DNA of 64,000 nt from Pseudomonas putida (GCA_041071465.1 CP163498.1:3676001-3740000), one strand, 5' to 3'. Shown: positions 18,789 through 29,005, counted from the stretch's first letter. Made by a program: numbers and translations. Notes: generated by a model from the letters alone, not told the origin.

Positions 18789-19979
18789 TCATCCCCTGCG
18801 CGGATTCAGGATCATCAAGGTCAGCACCCCCGCCACAATCCCCCAGAATGCCGAGCCTATCGAGAACAGGGTCAACCCCGAAGCCGTGACCATGAAGGTA
18901 ATCACCGCCGCCTCACGCTCGCGCGCCTCGCTCATGGCCACGGTCAGCCCGTTCATGATCGAACCAAACAGCGCCAGTGCGGCAATCGACAGCACCAGCT
19001 CCTTAGGCAATGCCGCAAACAATGCCGCCAAGGTCGCCCCGAACACCCCGGCAATGCCGTAGAAAATCCCGCACCACACCGCCGCGGTGTAGCGTTTACT
19101 CGGGTCTTCATGGGCATGCGGCCCGGTGCAGATCGCTGCGCTGATCGCCGCCAGGTTGACCCCATGCGAGCCGAATGGCGCCAGCAGCAGCGAGGCAAAG
19201 CCGGTGGCCGAAATCAGCGGCGAGGCGGGCACCTGGTAGCCGTCGGCACGCAGCACGGCCACGCCGGGCATGTTCTGCGAGGTCATGGCCACTACGAACA
19301 GTGGAATGCCGATACTGATGGTTGCCGCCAACGAGAAGCTGGGTGTGGTCCATACTGGTTTGGCCACTTCCAGGTGGAAGCCGCTGAAGTCCAGCAGGCC
19401 CAGCGCGCCGGACAATGCCGTGCCCACCAACAGCGCGGCCAGTACGCAGTAGCGTGGCGACAGGCGCTTGACCAGCAGGTAGCTGAAGAACATGCCCAGC
19501 ACCAGCAACGTGCGGTGCTGGGCGGCGACGAAGATTTCGCTGCCGATCTTGAACAGGATGCCCGCCAGCAGTGCCGAGGCCAGCGAGGCCGGAATGCGTT
19601 TGACCAGGCGCTCGAAGCTGCCGGTCAGGCCACAGATGAGGACCAGTACGGCACAGGTGATATAGGCGCCAATGGCTTCGCCATAGCTGACCCCGCCCAG
19701 GCTGGTGATCAGCAAGGCAGCGCCTGGGGTGGACCAGGCCACGGTGACGGGGGTGCGATAGCGCAGCGATAGGCCGATGCTGCACACCGCCATGCCAATG
19801 GACAGCGCCCAGATCCATGACGAAATCTGCGCAGTGGTCAGCCCGGCCGCCTGGCCGGCCTGGAACATCAGTACCAGCGAACTGGTGTAGCCGGTGAGCA
19901 TGGCAATGAAGCCTGCAACCACAGCCGACGGAGAGGTGTCTGCCAGGGGCCGCAGGCGTGCGGAGGTGGCATCGGTCAT
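18789..19979 (-). CDS. BenE-family benzoate/H+ symporter-like transporter
   Basis: A 396-residue inner-membrane protein with 10-12 hydrophobic segments. The start is the ATG at 19979 (MTDATSARLRP) with AAGGA upstream; a TTG six bases earlier is less likely. The family features are SAVVAGFIAMLTGYTSS at the N-terminus, VAWSTPGAALL, MTSQNMPGVAVLRADGY, and LAPFGSHGVNLAAISAAICTG. The BenE family was defined by a benzoate transporter, but many members lie outside ben operons, as this one does, so the substrate is uncertain. It is convergent with the chemoreceptor. Confidence 0.88.
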   Translation of the reverse strand: MTDATSARLRPLADTSPSAVVAGFIAMLTGYTSSLVLMFQAGQAAGLTTAQISSWIWALSIGMAVCSIGLSLRYRTPVTVAWSTPGAALLITSLGGVSYGEAIGAYITCAVLVLICGLTGSFERLVKRIPASLASALLAGILFKIGSEIFVAAQHRTLLVLGMFFSYLLVKRLSPRYCVLAALLVGTALSGALGLLDFSGFHLEVAKPVWTTPSFSLAATISIGIPLFVVAMTSQNMPGVAVLRADGYQVPASPLISATGFASLLLAPFGSHGVNLAAISAAICTGPHAHEDPSKRYTAAVWCGIFYGIAGVFGATLAALFAALPKELVLSIAALALFGSIMNGLTVAMSEAREREAAVITFMVTASGLTLFSIGSAFWGIVAGVLTLMILNPRRG

Positions 19980-20124
19980 GAACAAAATCCTTGTAAAGGT
20001 GTAAGCAGTTTTTTCAGACTACAGCGCGCAAGGTTGATCCTTGCCATACAGCGGCCATTGCATTTAGCCGTACAGTCACCAACTATTGGGCGCAATTGCA
20101 AAACTGCTTGGCAGTGGAGGGGCG

Positions 20125-20727
20125 ATGTACAAGGTCTATGGCGACTACCAGTCGGGCAACTGCTACAAGGTCAAGCTGATGTTGAGCTTGCTGGGTCGGC
20201 CGTATGAATGGCACCCGGTGGACATCCTCAAGGGCGAGACCGAAACGCCCGAGTTTTTGGCGATGAACCCCAACGGCAAGGTGCCGGTACTGGAGCTGGA
20301 GGACGGCAGCTACCTGTGGGAGTCCAACGCCATTCTCAACTTCCTGGCCGATGGCAGCGAGTTCCTGCCCAGCGAGCCGCGCCTGCGCACGCAGGTGTTG
20401 CAGTGGCAGTTCTTCGAGCAGTACAGCCATGAGCCGTACATCGCCGTGGCGCGGTTCATCCAGTTTTACCTGGGGCTGCCGGACGAGCGCCTGGAGGAGT
20501 ACCGCAAGCTGCACAAGGGCGGCTACAAGGCGCTGAAGGTGATGGAGCGGCAGCTGCAGATGACGCCGTACCTGGTGGGTGAGCAATACTCGATTGCCGA
20601 TGTGGCGTTGTATGCCTACACCCATGTGGCGCAGCAGGGCGGTTTCGACCTGGCCGATTACCCGGCGGTAAGGGCCTGGCTGGAGCGGGTCAGCAGCCAC
20701 CCACGGCATGTGCCGATGGTGGGATGA
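20125..20727 (+). CDS. Glutathione S-transferase family protein
   Basis: A 200-residue protein starting at the ATG at 20125 (MYKVYGDYQSGNCYKVKLML), with GGAGG just upstream. The N-terminal thioredoxin-fold domain contains the SGNCYK active-site segment, the cis-Pro in NGKVPVLEL and the glutathione gamma-glutamyl site ESNAIL. The C-terminal helical domain has YSIADVALYAYTHVA. It likely conjugates or reduces electrophiles with glutathione in the cytoplasm. Confidence 0.9.
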   Translation: MYKVYGDYQSGNCYKVKLMLSLLGRPYEWHPVDILKGETETPEFLAMNPNGKVPVLELEDGSYLWESNAILNFLADGSEFLPSEPRLRTQVLQWQFFEQYSHEPYIAVARFIQFYLGLPDERLEEYRKLHKGGYKALKVMERQLQMTPYLVGEQYSIADVALYAYTHVAQQGGFDLADYPAVRAWLERVSSHPRHVPMVG

Positions 20728-20736
20728 TCTTCAGCT

Positions 20737-20780
20737 TGTATCGGCCTCTTCGCGGGTTTGCCCGCGAAGAGGCCGATACA
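20737..20780. repeat. Perfect 20-bp inverted REP hairpin
   Basis: The arms at 20737-20756 and 20761-20780 are exact complements around a TTTG loop, with core CCTCTTCGCGGG. It lies between two convergent genes and could also stop transcription from both sides, although there is no T-run. Confidence 0.85.
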
Positions 20781-20796
20781 CGAAAGCTACGACCTG

Positions 20797-21168
20797 TCAG
20801 ACCGAAGCAAACCGCTCATCCAGGTAGGCAATGATGGCCTTGGACTCGTACATCCAGGTCACCTTGCCGGCTTCTTCAATGCGCAGGCAAGGCACTTTCA
20901 CCCGGCCGCCACCTTCCTGCAGGGCCTGGCGGTGCACCGGGTCGTTCTTGGCGTCGCACAGCGCTACCGGTACGTTCAGGCGATGCAGGGTGCGGCGGGT
21001 CTTGACGCAGAACGGGCAGGCATGGAACTGGTACAGCGCCAGGCCCTTGGCCGCTTGCTCGACGCGGGCCTGGGCGGCGGCGTCACGCTTGCGCTTGGCC
21101 GGGCGGCTGATCCAGTCACCGAAGACGATAAGCTGGCCGAGGCCAACCCGCAGGGCTTTGACGATCAT
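20797..21168 (-). CDS. Glutaredoxin/GST-N domain protein
   Basis: A 123-residue protein; the ATG at 21168 is preceded by AGGAG at a proper distance. An N-terminal extension (VGLGQLIVFGDWISRP) contains a possible membrane-associated helix. The thioredoxin fold follows, with the CPFC redox motif in YQFHACPFCVKTRR, the cis-Pro segment VKVPCLRI and a glutathione-binding ESKAIIAYL. It probably acts as a glutathione-dependent thiol reductase. It lies after folE and separated from it by a terminator. Confidence 0.85.
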   Translation of the reverse strand: MIVKALRVGLGQLIVFGDWISRPAKRKRDAAAQARVEQAAKGLALYQFHACPFCVKTRRTLHRLNVPVALCDAKNDPVHRQALQEGGGRVKVPCLRIEEAGKVTWMYESKAIIAYLDERFASV

Positions 21169-21186
21169 GGGCAACTCCTGAAATGC

Positions 21187-21211
21187 AAAAGCCGACCCGC
21201 AGGGGTCGGCT
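21187..21211 (-). terminator. Rho-independent terminator after folE
   Basis: On the minus strand, AGCCGACCC and GGGTCGGCT pair around a 4-nt loop and are followed by TTT. It lies 17 bp past the folE stop and overlaps the upstream edge of the glutaredoxin gene. Confidence 0.7.
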
Positions 21212-21227
21212 CGGGGTCAGCAGCCAA

Positions 21228-21773
21228 TCACTTGATCAGGCTGAGGAACTCGCTGCGGGTGGCGGCGTTTTCGCGGAATTCACCCAGCATCACCGAGGTG
21301 ATCATGGTCGAATTCTGCTTCTCGACACCGCGCATCATCATGCACATGTGCTTGGCTTCGACCACGACGGCCACACCGGCGGCACCGGTAACCTGCTGCA
21401 CGGCTTCGGCGATCTGGCGGCTGAGGTTTTCCTGGATCTGCAGGCGGCGGGCGTACATGTCGACGATGCGCGCCACCTTCGACAGGCCAAGGACCTTGCC
21501 CTTGGGCAGGTAGGCCACGTGTGCCTTGCCGATGAACGGCAGCATGTGGTGTTCGCACATCGAATACAGCTCGATGTCCCGGACCAGCACCATTTCGCTG
21601 TTATCAGAGCTGAACAGCGCGTTGTTGGTGACCTCTTCCAGTGTTTGCTCATAACCGCGGCAAAGGTACTTCATCGCCTTTGCAGCCCGCTTGGGCGTGT
21701 CGAGCAGGCCCTCACGGGAGACGTCCTCGCCAATCTGGCTGAGGATCTCGGTGTAGTTCTGTTCCAGGGACAT
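21228..21773 (-). CDS. folE: GTP cyclohydrolase I
   Basis: A 181-residue enzyme that converts GTP to 7,8-dihydroneopterin triphosphate, the first step of folate synthesis. The start is the ATG at 21773 ([11 protein letters not shown]). Zinc ligands are visible in [10 protein letters not shown] (Cys and His) and in the later Cys of [10 protein letters not shown]. Other conserved segments are [11 protein letters not shown], the SKVARIVD helix and RLQIQENL. The length fits the bacterial enzyme. Confidence 0.93.
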   Translation of the reverse strand: MSLEQNYTEILSQIGEDVSREGLLDTPKRAAKAMKYLCRGYEQTLEEVTNNALFSSDNSEMVLVRDIELYSMCEHHMLPFIGKAHVAYLPKGKVLGLSKVARIVDMYARRLQIQENLSRQIAEAVQQVTGAAGVAVVVEAKHMCMMMRGVEKQNSTMITSVMLGEFRENAATRSEFLSLIK

Positions 21774-21843
21774 GGATCTACCTGTGGGAAAAAATCGCAA
21801 AAACGAAGGGTACGGCGGTGAGGGCGGCGCTGCAAGCGCGGCG

Positions 21844-22404
21844 TTACTCGTCGCGGCCTTCGAGCATGGTTCGCTTGAGCATCACATACACCGCGCCAGT
21901 GCCGCCATGGCGGGCGCTGCAGGAGGCAAAACCGAGCACCTGCGGGTGCTGGCGCAGCCAGGTGTTGACGTGGCTTTTGATCATCGGGCGCTTGCCATCC
22001 AGGCGTGCGGCCTTGCCGTGGGTCACCCGCACGCAGCGCACTTCCAGTTTGGTGGCTTCGGCGATGAAGTCCCACAGGGTTTCGCGGGCCTTTTCCACGG
22101 TCATGCCGTGCAGGTCGAGGCTGCCCTCGAACGGGATCTGCCCCAGCTTGAGCTTGCGCAGCTGGCCTTCCTGCACGCCGTCGCGGCGCCACATCAGTTC
22201 GTCTTCGGCGCCTACGTCGATGACGAACAGGTCGGACATGCCGTCGATGACCAGGGCCTTGTCACTGCGCACGGTCGCCGCCTGGCGCAGGCCAGCCAGT
22301 TTCTGGCGGTCGGCCTTGGGCTTGCCGACTTCGGCGCGGTCGTGGCGGATTTGCTTTACGCCACGCACTTCGGCCTTGAACAGGGAAAAATCGTCGTCTT
22401 GCAT
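21844..22404 (-). CDS. Smr-domain protein
   Basis: A 186-residue protein. The N-terminal 90 residues are charged and variable. The C-terminal Smr domain (about 95-180) begins with the hallmark [19 protein letters not shown] and continues with [19 protein letters not shown]. Small Smr proteins of gamma-proteobacteria (SmrB type) act as endonucleases that cut mRNA at collided ribosomes. The assignment to SmrB itself is an inference. Confidence 0.85.
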   Translation of the reverse strand: MQDDDFSLFKAEVRGVKQIRHDRAEVGKPKADRQKLAGLRQAATVRSDKALVIDGMSDLFVIDVGAEDELMWRRDGVQEGQLRKLKLGQIPFEGSLDLHGMTVEKARETLWDFIAEATKLEVRCVRVTHGKAARLDGKRPMIKSHVNTWLRQHPQVLGFASCSARHGGTGAVYVMLKRTMLEGRDE

Positions 22405-22509
22405 GATGCCTCCACGTAGGCGGCGTAGTTTACGCGACTGTGGGGCCCTGTGCAGCCATGTCGGGTCTGATTGGCCGCTCCCACAAGGGGCGCGACCGCA
22501 GCATAGCTG

Positions 22510-22830
22510 TCAGTCGTGTTTTTTCATCAGGTGCGGCGACAGGTTCAATTCCCGCCCGCGGCGCAAACGGATACGGCTGCGCCGCCAGAAGCGCACGCCC
22601 AGCCATAGCAGCAGCAACCCAGCCCCGGTAAGGATGCTGGACAGCGGTTTGTTGGCATTGAGTTCCTGCAGGGCGGGGTAGTTGCCCAGCAGGCCGGCAA
22701 AGCCGGCCATGGCCAGCAGCACGCCCAGGGTCGCCAGCAGCGCCGACAGGCCGGCCGCCAGGCGGGCGCCCCAGTTACGCGGCTCGCGCGTGCGCAGGCG
22801 CTTGGCGTCGAAACTGCCTTTAAGCTTCAT
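22510..22830 (-). CDS. Small two-helix membrane protein of unknown function
   Basis: A 106-residue protein with a basic N-terminus (KGSFDAKRLRTREPRNWGAR), two membrane helices (ARLAAGLSALLATLGVLLAM and SILTGAGLLLLWLGVRF) and an Arg-rich tail. No family is recognised. It lies between the Smr gene and the hydrolase gene, all on the minus strand. Confidence 0.65.
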   Translation of the reverse strand: MKLKGSFDAKRLRTREPRNWGARLAAGLSALLATLGVLLAMAGFAGLLGNYPALQELNANKPLSSILTGAGLLLLWLGVRFWRRSRIRLRRGRELNLSPHLMKKHD

Positions 22831-22915
22831 TCCGCTCTCCTCTGTGGATATCCGGAATTCGACCTGCTGCCGCCCATCGGGTTCCGCCCGGCTGCCGGGC
22901 GGTCTTGCCAGTGGT

Positions 22916-23506
22916 TCAGATCAGGCTGGCGGTGGGTGCCACGCAAGCGAAGTTGTCGGCCATCACGGCCATTTCGCACTGGTGAATCTGTGCGGCCGGG
23001 ATCACCCCGTCCTTGAAGGCCAGGTCGCGGGTGGCCGAGGCGTCTTCCACCAGGGTGCACCGGTAACCATAGTCCTTGGCGCGGCGAACGGTAGTGCTGA
23101 CGCTGGAGTGGCTCATGAAACCACAGACGATCAGGTCCAGGTGGCCCAGCGCCTGCAGCGTTTCGTGCAGTTGGGTGTTCTTGAATGCGTTGGGCATGCG
23201 TTTTTCGATGACGATTTCGCCTTCCAGTGGCTCGAGCCCCGGAATGAACTGGCCGGCCGGCCCCTGTGGATCGAAGCGGCCACCGACAGTGCCCAGGTGG
23301 CGAACATGGATGATCGGACGGCCGCTTTTACGCGCGGCGTCGAGCAACCTGGCGATGTTGGCCACGGCCTCGTCCATGCCCGACAGCTGCAGGGGACCGC
23401 TGAGGTACTCCTTTTGCGCATCGATGATGATCAGGCTGGCGTGGCTCAGCTTGGCCGGCGGGTAGTCGCGGCCAGTGAGGCGGAACATCGTGGTTGGAAC
23501 GGACAT
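22916..23506 (-). CDS. Isochorismatase-fold (cysteine hydrolase-like) protein lacking the catalytic Cys
   Basis: A 196-residue protein starting at the ATG at 23506, with AAGGAG upstream. The fold is clear: the Asp of the triad is D29 in IIIDAQKEY and the Lys is K102 in IEKRMPNAF. At the position where family hydrolases have a nucleophilic Cys (GxxTxxCV), this protein reads GFMSHSSV, with Ser-135. Isochorismatases of the PhzD type also lack the Cys and hydrolyse a vinyl ether without it. The substrate is unknown, and the common label cysteine hydrolase would be misleading here. Confidence 0.85.
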   Translation of the reverse strand: MSVPTTMFRLTGRDYPPAKLSHASLIIIDAQKEYLSGPLQLSGMDEAVANIARLLDAARKSGRPIIHVRHLGTVGGRFDPQGPAGQFIPGLEPLEGEIVIEKRMPNAFKNTQLHETLQALGHLDLIVCGFMSHSSVSTTVRRAKDYGYRCTLVEDASATRDLAFKDGVIPAAQIHQCEMAVMADNFACVAPTASLI

Positions 23507-23685
23507 CAAGGGCTCCTTGGAAGGGCTTTTGTATACCTATTGTCCCCTGCCTTGACGCCAATGGGAATGGTTGACAACGCAAGCGGCATGGTTACTGGCC
23601 TGTGGCTAGCCTTTGGGCAAGGCAAACGAACAAATGTGCGGGTGGGACTGTTAGACTTTTGTCCGGTCTGAAATAGGAGTACCCC

Positions 23686-24594
23686 GTGATCACATCCCGT
23701 CTGCGCACGTTGCGCGACTACATCCGCTGGGCGGTGAGCCGCTTCCACGAGCACGACCTGTTCTTCGGCCACGGTGCCGACAACGCCTGGGACGAGGCCC
23801 GCCTGCTGGTGCTCGGTGCGGTGCACCTGCCATGGGAGGTGGCCGACAGCTACCTGGATTGCATGCTCGAGGACGACGAGCGGGTACGCCTGCAGCACCT
23901 GCTCAAACGCCGTATCGAAGAACGCGTGCCGGCCGCCTACCTGCTGGGCGAGGCCTGGTTCTGCGGCATGTCGTTCATCGTCGACGAGCGGGTGCTGGTG
24001 CCGCGTTCGCCGATTGGCGAGCTGATCGAAAAACGTTTCGAGCCGTGGCTGGCCAGCGAGCCGGCACGCATTCTCGACCTGTGCACGGGCTCGGGCTGCA
24101 TCGGCATCGTCGCCGCGGAGGTGTTCCCCGAGGCCGAGGTGGTGCTGGCCGACTTGTCGTTCCAGGCCCTTGAAGTGGCCAACCAGAATATCGAGCGCCA
24201 TGGCCTGGACACCCGCGTGTATACCGTGCAGGGCGATGGCTTTGGCGGTTTGCCGGGGCAGCGTTTCGACCTGATCCTGTCCAACCCGCCGTATGTCGAT
24301 GCCGAAGACTTCGACGACATGCCGGCCGAGTACCACCACGAGCCCGAGCTGGGCCTGGCCTGCGGCAACGACGGCCTGGACCTGGTACGGCGGATGCTGG
24401 CCGAAGCGGCCGACCACCTGACCGACAAAGGTTTGCTGATTGTCGAAGTGGGCAACAGCCAGGTGCATGTCGAGGCGTTGTACCCTGAAGTGGACTTTGC
24501 CTGGCTGGAGTTCGAGCGCGGCGGGCATGGGGTGTTCATGCTGACGGCTGAGCAGTGCCGCCAGCATCAGGAATTGTTCAAGGCCCGGGTCTGA
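23686..24594 (+). CDS. prmB: Ribosomal protein L3 N(5)-glutamine methyltransferase
   Basis: A 302-residue SAM-dependent methyltransferase. It uses a GTG start at 23686 with TAGGAG upstream. The N-terminal helical domain ([20 protein letters not shown]) is specific to PrmB. The catalytic domain has [13 protein letters not shown] for SAM binding and LSNPPYVD, the NPPY motif that binds the glutamine amide. It methylates a Gln of L3 during 50S assembly. aroC lies downstream in the same neighbourhood, a common arrangement. Confidence 0.93.
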   Translation: MITSRLRTLRDYIRWAVSRFHEHDLFFGHGADNAWDEARLLVLGAVHLPWEVADSYLDCMLEDDERVRLQHLLKRRIEERVPAAYLLGEAWFCGMSFIVDERVLVPRSPIGELIEKRFEPWLASEPARILDLCTGSGCIGIVAAEVFPEAEVVLADLSFQALEVANQNIERHGLDTRVYTVQGDGFGGLPGQRFDLILSNPPYVDAEDFDDMPAEYHHEPELGLACGNDGLDLVRRMLAEAADHLTDKGLLIVEVGNSQVHVEALYPEVDFAWLEFERGGHGVFMLTAEQCRQHQELFKARV

Positions 24595-24601
24595 CCCATT
24601 T

Positions 24602-24721
24602 GGGGCTGCTTTGCAGCCCATCGCGACACAAGGCCGCTCCTACAGGCAGACGCGTTTCCCCCAAGGTTACGCTGCCCCTGTAGGAGCGGCCTTGTGTCGC
24701 GATGGGCCGCAAAGCGGCCCC
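24602..24721. repeat. Inverted pair of REP elements (BIME)
   Basis: Two REP copies of about 45 bp face each other. The left is GGGGCTGCTTTGCAGCCC then GGCCGCTCCTACAGG; the right is CCTGTAGGAGCGGCC then GGGCCGCAAAGCGGCCCC. They lie between two convergent genes (prmB and a hypothetical gene). Confidence 0.9.
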
Positions 24722-24744
24722 AATCCCCACCGGCTGAAGCGGCC

Positions 24745-25527
24745 TCAGCGGGTGGCAATCCAGATCAACAACCCTGCCTGAAACACCGCAAACGCCACCA
24801 GGCAGGTAATGGTGAAGCGCAAACCGCTGTCTTCGCGGTGGTACTTGGCCACCCGCTCATCGCGCTCGCGCAGTTGCGCTTCTTTTTCCTGCAACTGCTG
24901 GTCCGCCTGCTGCAACAGGTTGGCAGCATCCAGAATGTCAACCCGCTGCAGGCGCTCGTTGCTCCAGGCGGCCTTCAGCTGGCCGACGGTCATGTCCACG
25001 GTACGGCCCTTCAGGTGCTGGCTGTCCTCGTATTCCACCTCGATACCTACCCCGCGCAGGCAGTTGTCACGGCGCAGGCGGGAGTCTTCGTTCAGCGCAT
25101 CCTTGCTTGGCAACGCCATGCCCACTACCTGGTAGTGCGACCATTTGCGCTGCAGCCACTGCGCCGCCTGGGCCAGCATGAAGCGGCCGATGCCACGGTT
25201 CACGGGCTCCAGTTGCAGGCCATGCTCATTGCCAATGCGCACCAGGCGCTCGGCATGGTCGACACGGATGTCCAGGCGGTTCTGCTCTTTGTGCACCTTC
25301 TGGCCGGGCAGTTGGATTTCCATGCGCAGCAGGCTGTGCGCCTTGTCATGGCGCTCGGCATAGCCGAACTGCACAAAGCGCAGCGGCCGGGCGCCGGTGC
25401 TGCGGTCGGTGGGCAGTGCGGCCAGGCGCAGCAGCTGGAAGTGTTCGGCGGCAAGCTCGGCCCAGGGCAGGGCGGGGCTTTCCTGGGGGGCTTCGGCCGG
25501 CTCTACGGCGGCGGGGGCGATGGTCAT
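24745..25527 (-). CDS. Hypothetical protein with coiled coil and C-terminal membrane anchor
   Basis: A 260-residue protein (ATG at 25527, MTIAPAAVEPAEAP). The middle part (about 45-190) looks like a globular domain with no recognised family. A heptad-like helix follows (NLLQQADQQLQEKEAQLRER), and the C-terminus is one membrane helix (FTITCLVAFAVFQAGLLIWI). It ends up tail-anchored in the inner membrane by prediction. It lies just downstream of the alpha/beta hydrolase gene on the same strand. Confidence 0.7.
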   Translation of the reverse strand: MTIAPAAVEPAEAPQESPALPWAELAAEHFQLLRLAALPTDRSTGARPLRFVQFGYAERHDKAHSLLRMEIQLPGQKVHKEQNRLDIRVDHAERLVRIGNEHGLQLEPVNRGIGRFMLAQAAQWLQRKWSHYQVVGMALPSKDALNEDSRLRRDNCLRGVGIEVEYEDSQHLKGRTVDMTVGQLKAAWSNERLQRVDILDAANLLQQADQQLQEKEAQLRERDERVAKYHREDSGLRFTITCLVAFAVFQAGLLIWIATR

Positions 25528-25592
25528 CAGGGCTTGTCCTCGGCTATGCCTGCTGTATCGGCAGGCTTGCCCGAGACCTGAGCCCCATTGCC

Positions 25593-26555
25593 TCACGCCG
25601 AAGGCAAATGCTGGATGAACGTCACAATTCGCTCACCCAGCTCGCGCGCCAGCGGCAGTTCGGGGTTGAGGTAGCTGTCGCGCTGCTGGCTCATGCTTTT
25701 GGGGCTGATGCGCAGCATGTGGTTCATGCCGTCGATCAGCACCAGCTGCGCGTCCGGCTTGGCCGCCTTCAGCCGTTGGGCGTCTGCCACGTCCACCTGC
25801 ACATCGTTGCGCCCCTGCACGATCAGCGCGGGCATGGGCAGGCGGGCAAAGGCGGCTGCCGGGTTTTGCTGGAACAGCGAGATCAGGTACGGCTGCACGC
25901 TGGGGCGAAACACCTGGCGCAAGGGTGCCGGCACTTCGAGGCTGGTTTGCCCGGCCTGCAAGCGGTCGAGCAGGGCGCTGCCACCGGCCAGTTGCGCCGG
26001 GGGCAGGCGCAGGGCCAGTTGCTCGCGCAATACGTCGGCCATAGGCCGGCCGCTGCCGGCCAGGGTGATCACCGCGCTGGCACCGGCCTGTTCGGCGGCC
26101 AGGCTGGCGATCAGTGCCCCTTCGCTGTGGCCGATGAGGATCAGCGGGCCGAAGCGCGGGTCGGCTTTGAGCTTGTGGCTCCAGGCGACCACATCGGCTA
26201 CATAGCGCTCCACGCTGAGGTCACGCTCGTCAGGTGTGGCCGGCTGGCTGGCGGCCACGCCGCGCTTGTCGTAGCGCACGCTGGCGATGTGCTCGTTGGC
26301 CAACAGCAGGGCCAGGCGCTTGAGGTTGTCGACCCTGCCCGAGGCCGGGTTGTTGCCGTCACGGTCGGTGGGGCCGGAGCCGGCAATGATCAGTACCACC
26401 GGCGGCGGCGTGGCCTGTTGTGGCAGCAGCAGGCTGCCGTGCAACACGCCTTGGCCGGTGTCCAGGTCGATCGGGCGTTGCAGTACGGTGGGTGCGGCGG
26501 CCTGGGCCAGGCCGGTGCACAGCAGGAAGAGGAAAGCGACGAGGCGCGGCATCAT
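25593..26555 (-). CDS. Secreted alpha/beta hydrolase
   Basis: A 320-residue protein with a signal peptide ([17 protein letters not shown]). The hydrolase fold shows the oxyanion strand [17 protein letters not shown], the nucleophile elbow LIGHSEGAL (Ser), the acid region [10 protein letters not shown] and the His in DGMNHMLR. It probably acts as an esterase or acyl hydrolase in the periplasm. It is divergent from aroC. Substrate unknown. Confidence 0.85.
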   Translation of the reverse strand: MMPRLVAFLFLLCTGLAQAAAPTVLQRPIDLDTGQGVLHGSLLLPQQATPPPVVLIIAGSGPTDRDGNNPASGRVDNLKRLALLLANEHIASVRYDKRGVAASQPATPDERDLSVERYVADVVAWSHKLKADPRFGPLILIGHSEGALIASLAAEQAGASAVITLAGSGRPMADVLREQLALRLPPAQLAGGSALLDRLQAGQTSLEVPAPLRQVFRPSVQPYLISLFQQNPAAAFARLPMPALIVQGRNDVQVDVADAQRLKAAKPDAQLVLIDGMNHMLRISPKSMSQQRDSYLNPELPLARELGERIVTFIQHLPSA

Positions 26556-26685
26556 GCGGTACTACATGGGGAGATGGTGCTTTGACCCAATGTTTGCGGG
26601 AAGGTTCGAAGGCCAGCACAGACAACCCATCCATCTGTATACTGCCTGCTTTTCGTCCATTTCAGGCAGATCTCGCGGAGCGTCC

Positions 26686-27777
26686 ATGTCCGGCAATACC
26701 TACGGCAAGCTGTTCACTGTCACCACCGCTGGCGAGAGCCATGGTCCGGCGTTGGTCGCCATTGTCGATGGATGCCCACCAGGCCTGGAAATTTCCCTCG
26801 CCGACCTGCAGCACGACCTCGACCGGCGCAAGCCCGGCACCAGCCGTCACACCACCCAGCGCCAGGAAGCCGACGAGGTGGAAATCCTCTCCGGCGTGTT
26901 CGAAGGCCGCACCACCGGCTGCTCGATCGGCCTGCTGATCCGCAACACCGACCAGAAGTCCAAGGACTACTCGGCCATCAAGGACCTGTTCCGCCCGGCC
27001 CACGCCGACTACACCTACCATCACAAGTACGGCGTTCGCGACTACCGTGGCGGTGGCCGCAGCTCGGCCCGTGAAACCGCCATGCGCGTGGCGGCCGGTG
27101 CTATCGCCAAGAAGTACCTGGCCAGCCAGGGCATCACCGTGCGCGGCTACATGAGCCAGCTGGGCCCGATCGAAATCCCGTTCAAAACCTGGGAATCGGT
27201 GGAGCAGAACGCCTTCTTCAGCCCCGACCCGGACAAAGTGCCAGAGCTTGAGGCCTACATGGACCAGTTGCGCCGTGACCAGGACTCGGTGGGCGCCAAG
27301 ATCACCGTGGTCGCCGAAGGTGTCATGCCTGGCCTGGGTGAGCCGATCTTCGACCGCCTGGACGCGGAACTGGCCCATGCACTGATGAGCATCAACGCGG
27401 TCAAAGGTGTGGAAATCGGCGCCGGTTTCGCCAGCGTTGCCCAGCGCGGCACCGAACACCGTGACGAGCTGACCCCGCAAGGCTTCCTCAGCAACAACGC
27501 TGGCGGCATCCTGGGTGGCATCTCCTCGGGCCAGCCGATCGTTGCCCACCTGGCGTTGAAACCCACTTCCAGCATCACCACCCCAGGCCGCTCGATCGAT
27601 ATCGACGGCAACCCGGTGGACGTCATCACCAAAGGCCGCCACGACCCGTGCGTGGGCATCCGTGCCACGCCGATCGCCGAGGCGATGATGGCCATCGCGC
27701 TGATGGACCACCTGCTGCGTCACCGCGCGCAAAATGCCGATGTGAAGGTGAATACCCCGGTGCTGGGCCAGCTCTGA
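26686..27777 (+). CDS. aroC: Chorismate synthase
   Basis: A 363-residue enzyme that turns EPSP into chorismate with reduced FMN, the last shared step of aromatic synthesis. The start is the ATG at 26686 ([14 protein letters not shown]). The three signature segments are [38 protein letters not shown] and [13 protein letters not shown] with [10 protein letters not shown]. Another entry enzyme of the pathway, DAHP synthase, is in the same window at 55890-57236. Confidence 0.95.
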   Translation: MSGNTYGKLFTVTTAGESHGPALVAIVDGCPPGLEISLADLQHDLDRRKPGTSRHTTQRQEADEVEILSGVFEGRTTGCSIGLLIRNTDQKSKDYSAIKDLFRPAHADYTYHHKYGVRDYRGGGRSSARETAMRVAAGAIAKKYLASQGITVRGYMSQLGPIEIPFKTWESVEQNAFFSPDPDKVPELEAYMDQLRRDQDSVGAKITVVAEGVMPGLGEPIFDRLDAELAHALMSINAVKGVEIGAGFASVAQRGTEHRDELTPQGFLSNNAGGILGGISSGQPIVAHLALKPTSSITTPGRSIDIDGNPVDVITKGRHDPCVGIRATPIAEAMMAIALMDHLLRHRAQNADVKVNTPVLGQL

Positions 27778-27789
27778 TCCACCCGTGCC

Positions 27790-27825
27790 GGCCTCCTCGC
27801 GGCGTCTAACCGCCGCGAAGAGGCC
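27790..27825 (+). terminator. Stem-loop after aroC (REP-type hairpin)
   Basis: GGCCTCCTCGCGGCG and CGCCGCGAAGAGGCC pair with one mismatch around TCTAAC. It lies just after the aroC stop, has REP-like sequence and no T-run, and may serve as a terminator or mRNA stabiliser. Confidence 0.55.
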
Positions 27826-27851
27826 GATGCAGGTCGCCACAAGGCTATCTC

Positions 27852-29005
27852 ATGCAGCCCATCCCCTACTGGCGCTTGTCCAGCTTCTACCTGTTCTACT
27901 TCGCCCTGCTAGGCTCCACCGCCCCCTTCCTGGCGCTGTACTTCGACCACCTGGGTTTTTCCCGGCACGCATCGGCGAGCTGGTGGCCATCCCCATGCTG
28001 ATGCGCTGCATCGCCCCCAACCTGTGGGGCTGGCTGGGCGACCGTACCGGCCAGCGGTTGTTGATCGTGCGGTTGGGCGCGTTGTCGACACTGGCCACCT
28101 TCGCCCTGATCTTCTTCGGCAAAAGCTACGCCTGGCTGGCACTGGTGATGGCCCTGCACGCGTTCTTCTGGCATGCGGTGCTGCCGCAGTTCGAAGTCAT
28201 CACCCTGGCCCACCTGCACGGGCAAACGTCGCGCTACAGCCAGGTGCGCCTGTGGGGCTCGATTGGCTTCATTCTCACGGTAGTTGGCCTGGGCCGCTTG
28301 TTCGAATGGCTGAGCCTGGATATCTACCCGGTGGCGCTGGTCACGATCATGGCTGGCATCGTCGCCGCCAGCCTGTGGGTACCCAATGCCCAGCCGCTGG
28401 AGCAGGGCGAGCGCAGCGGCGCGGGTGGCTTCCTGCAGCAGTTGCGCGCCCCGGGGGTGATGGCGTTCTACGCCTGCGTGGCGTTGATGCAGCTCAGCCA
28501 CGGGCCGTATTACACGTTCCTTACCCTGCACCTGGAGCACCTGGGCTACACGCGCGGTGCCATTGGCCTGTTGTGGGCGCTGGGGGTAGTGGCCGAGGTG
28601 CTGATGTTCATGGTCATGAGCCGCCTGTTCGCCCGTTTCAGCGTGCAGCGGGTGTTGCTGGCCAGCTTCCTGCTGGCGGCCATACGCTGGTTGTTGCTGG
28701 GCAATCTGGCAGGTGAGCCGGCCGTGCTGATATTCGCCCAGTTGCTGCATGCGGCCACTTTCGGCTGCTTCCATGCCGCCAGCATTGCCTTTGTGCAGGC
28801 CAGCTTCGGCGCCCGTCAGCAGGGTCAGGGCCAGGCGCTGTACGCGGCGCTGTCGGGTACCGGCGGTGCGTTGGGGGCGTTGTACTCAGGCTACAGCTGG
28901 AAGCTGTTGGGCCCCACCTTCACCTTTGGTATGGCCAGTGCCGCAGCCTTGGCCGCAGCCGTTATCATTGCCCTTCGTTCGCAATCGACCAGGACCCGCC
29001 CCTGA
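27852..29005 (+). pseudogene. MFS transporter (HcaT-like), frameshifted near the 5' end
   Basis: The gene should start at the ATG at 27852 (MQPIPYWRLSSFYLFYFALLG). The frame breaks at CCC 27961-27963; adding one C restores DHLGFSPARIGELVAIPML and joins the long downstream frame, giving 384 residues and 12 membrane helices. Motifs such as PNLWGWLGDRTGQR after helix 2 and WGSIGFILTVVGLG in helix 5 are typical of the 3-phenylpropionate transporter (HcaT) group. Its stop overlaps the ATG of the next gene by one base (TGATG), so the two are an operon. Confidence 0.82.
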
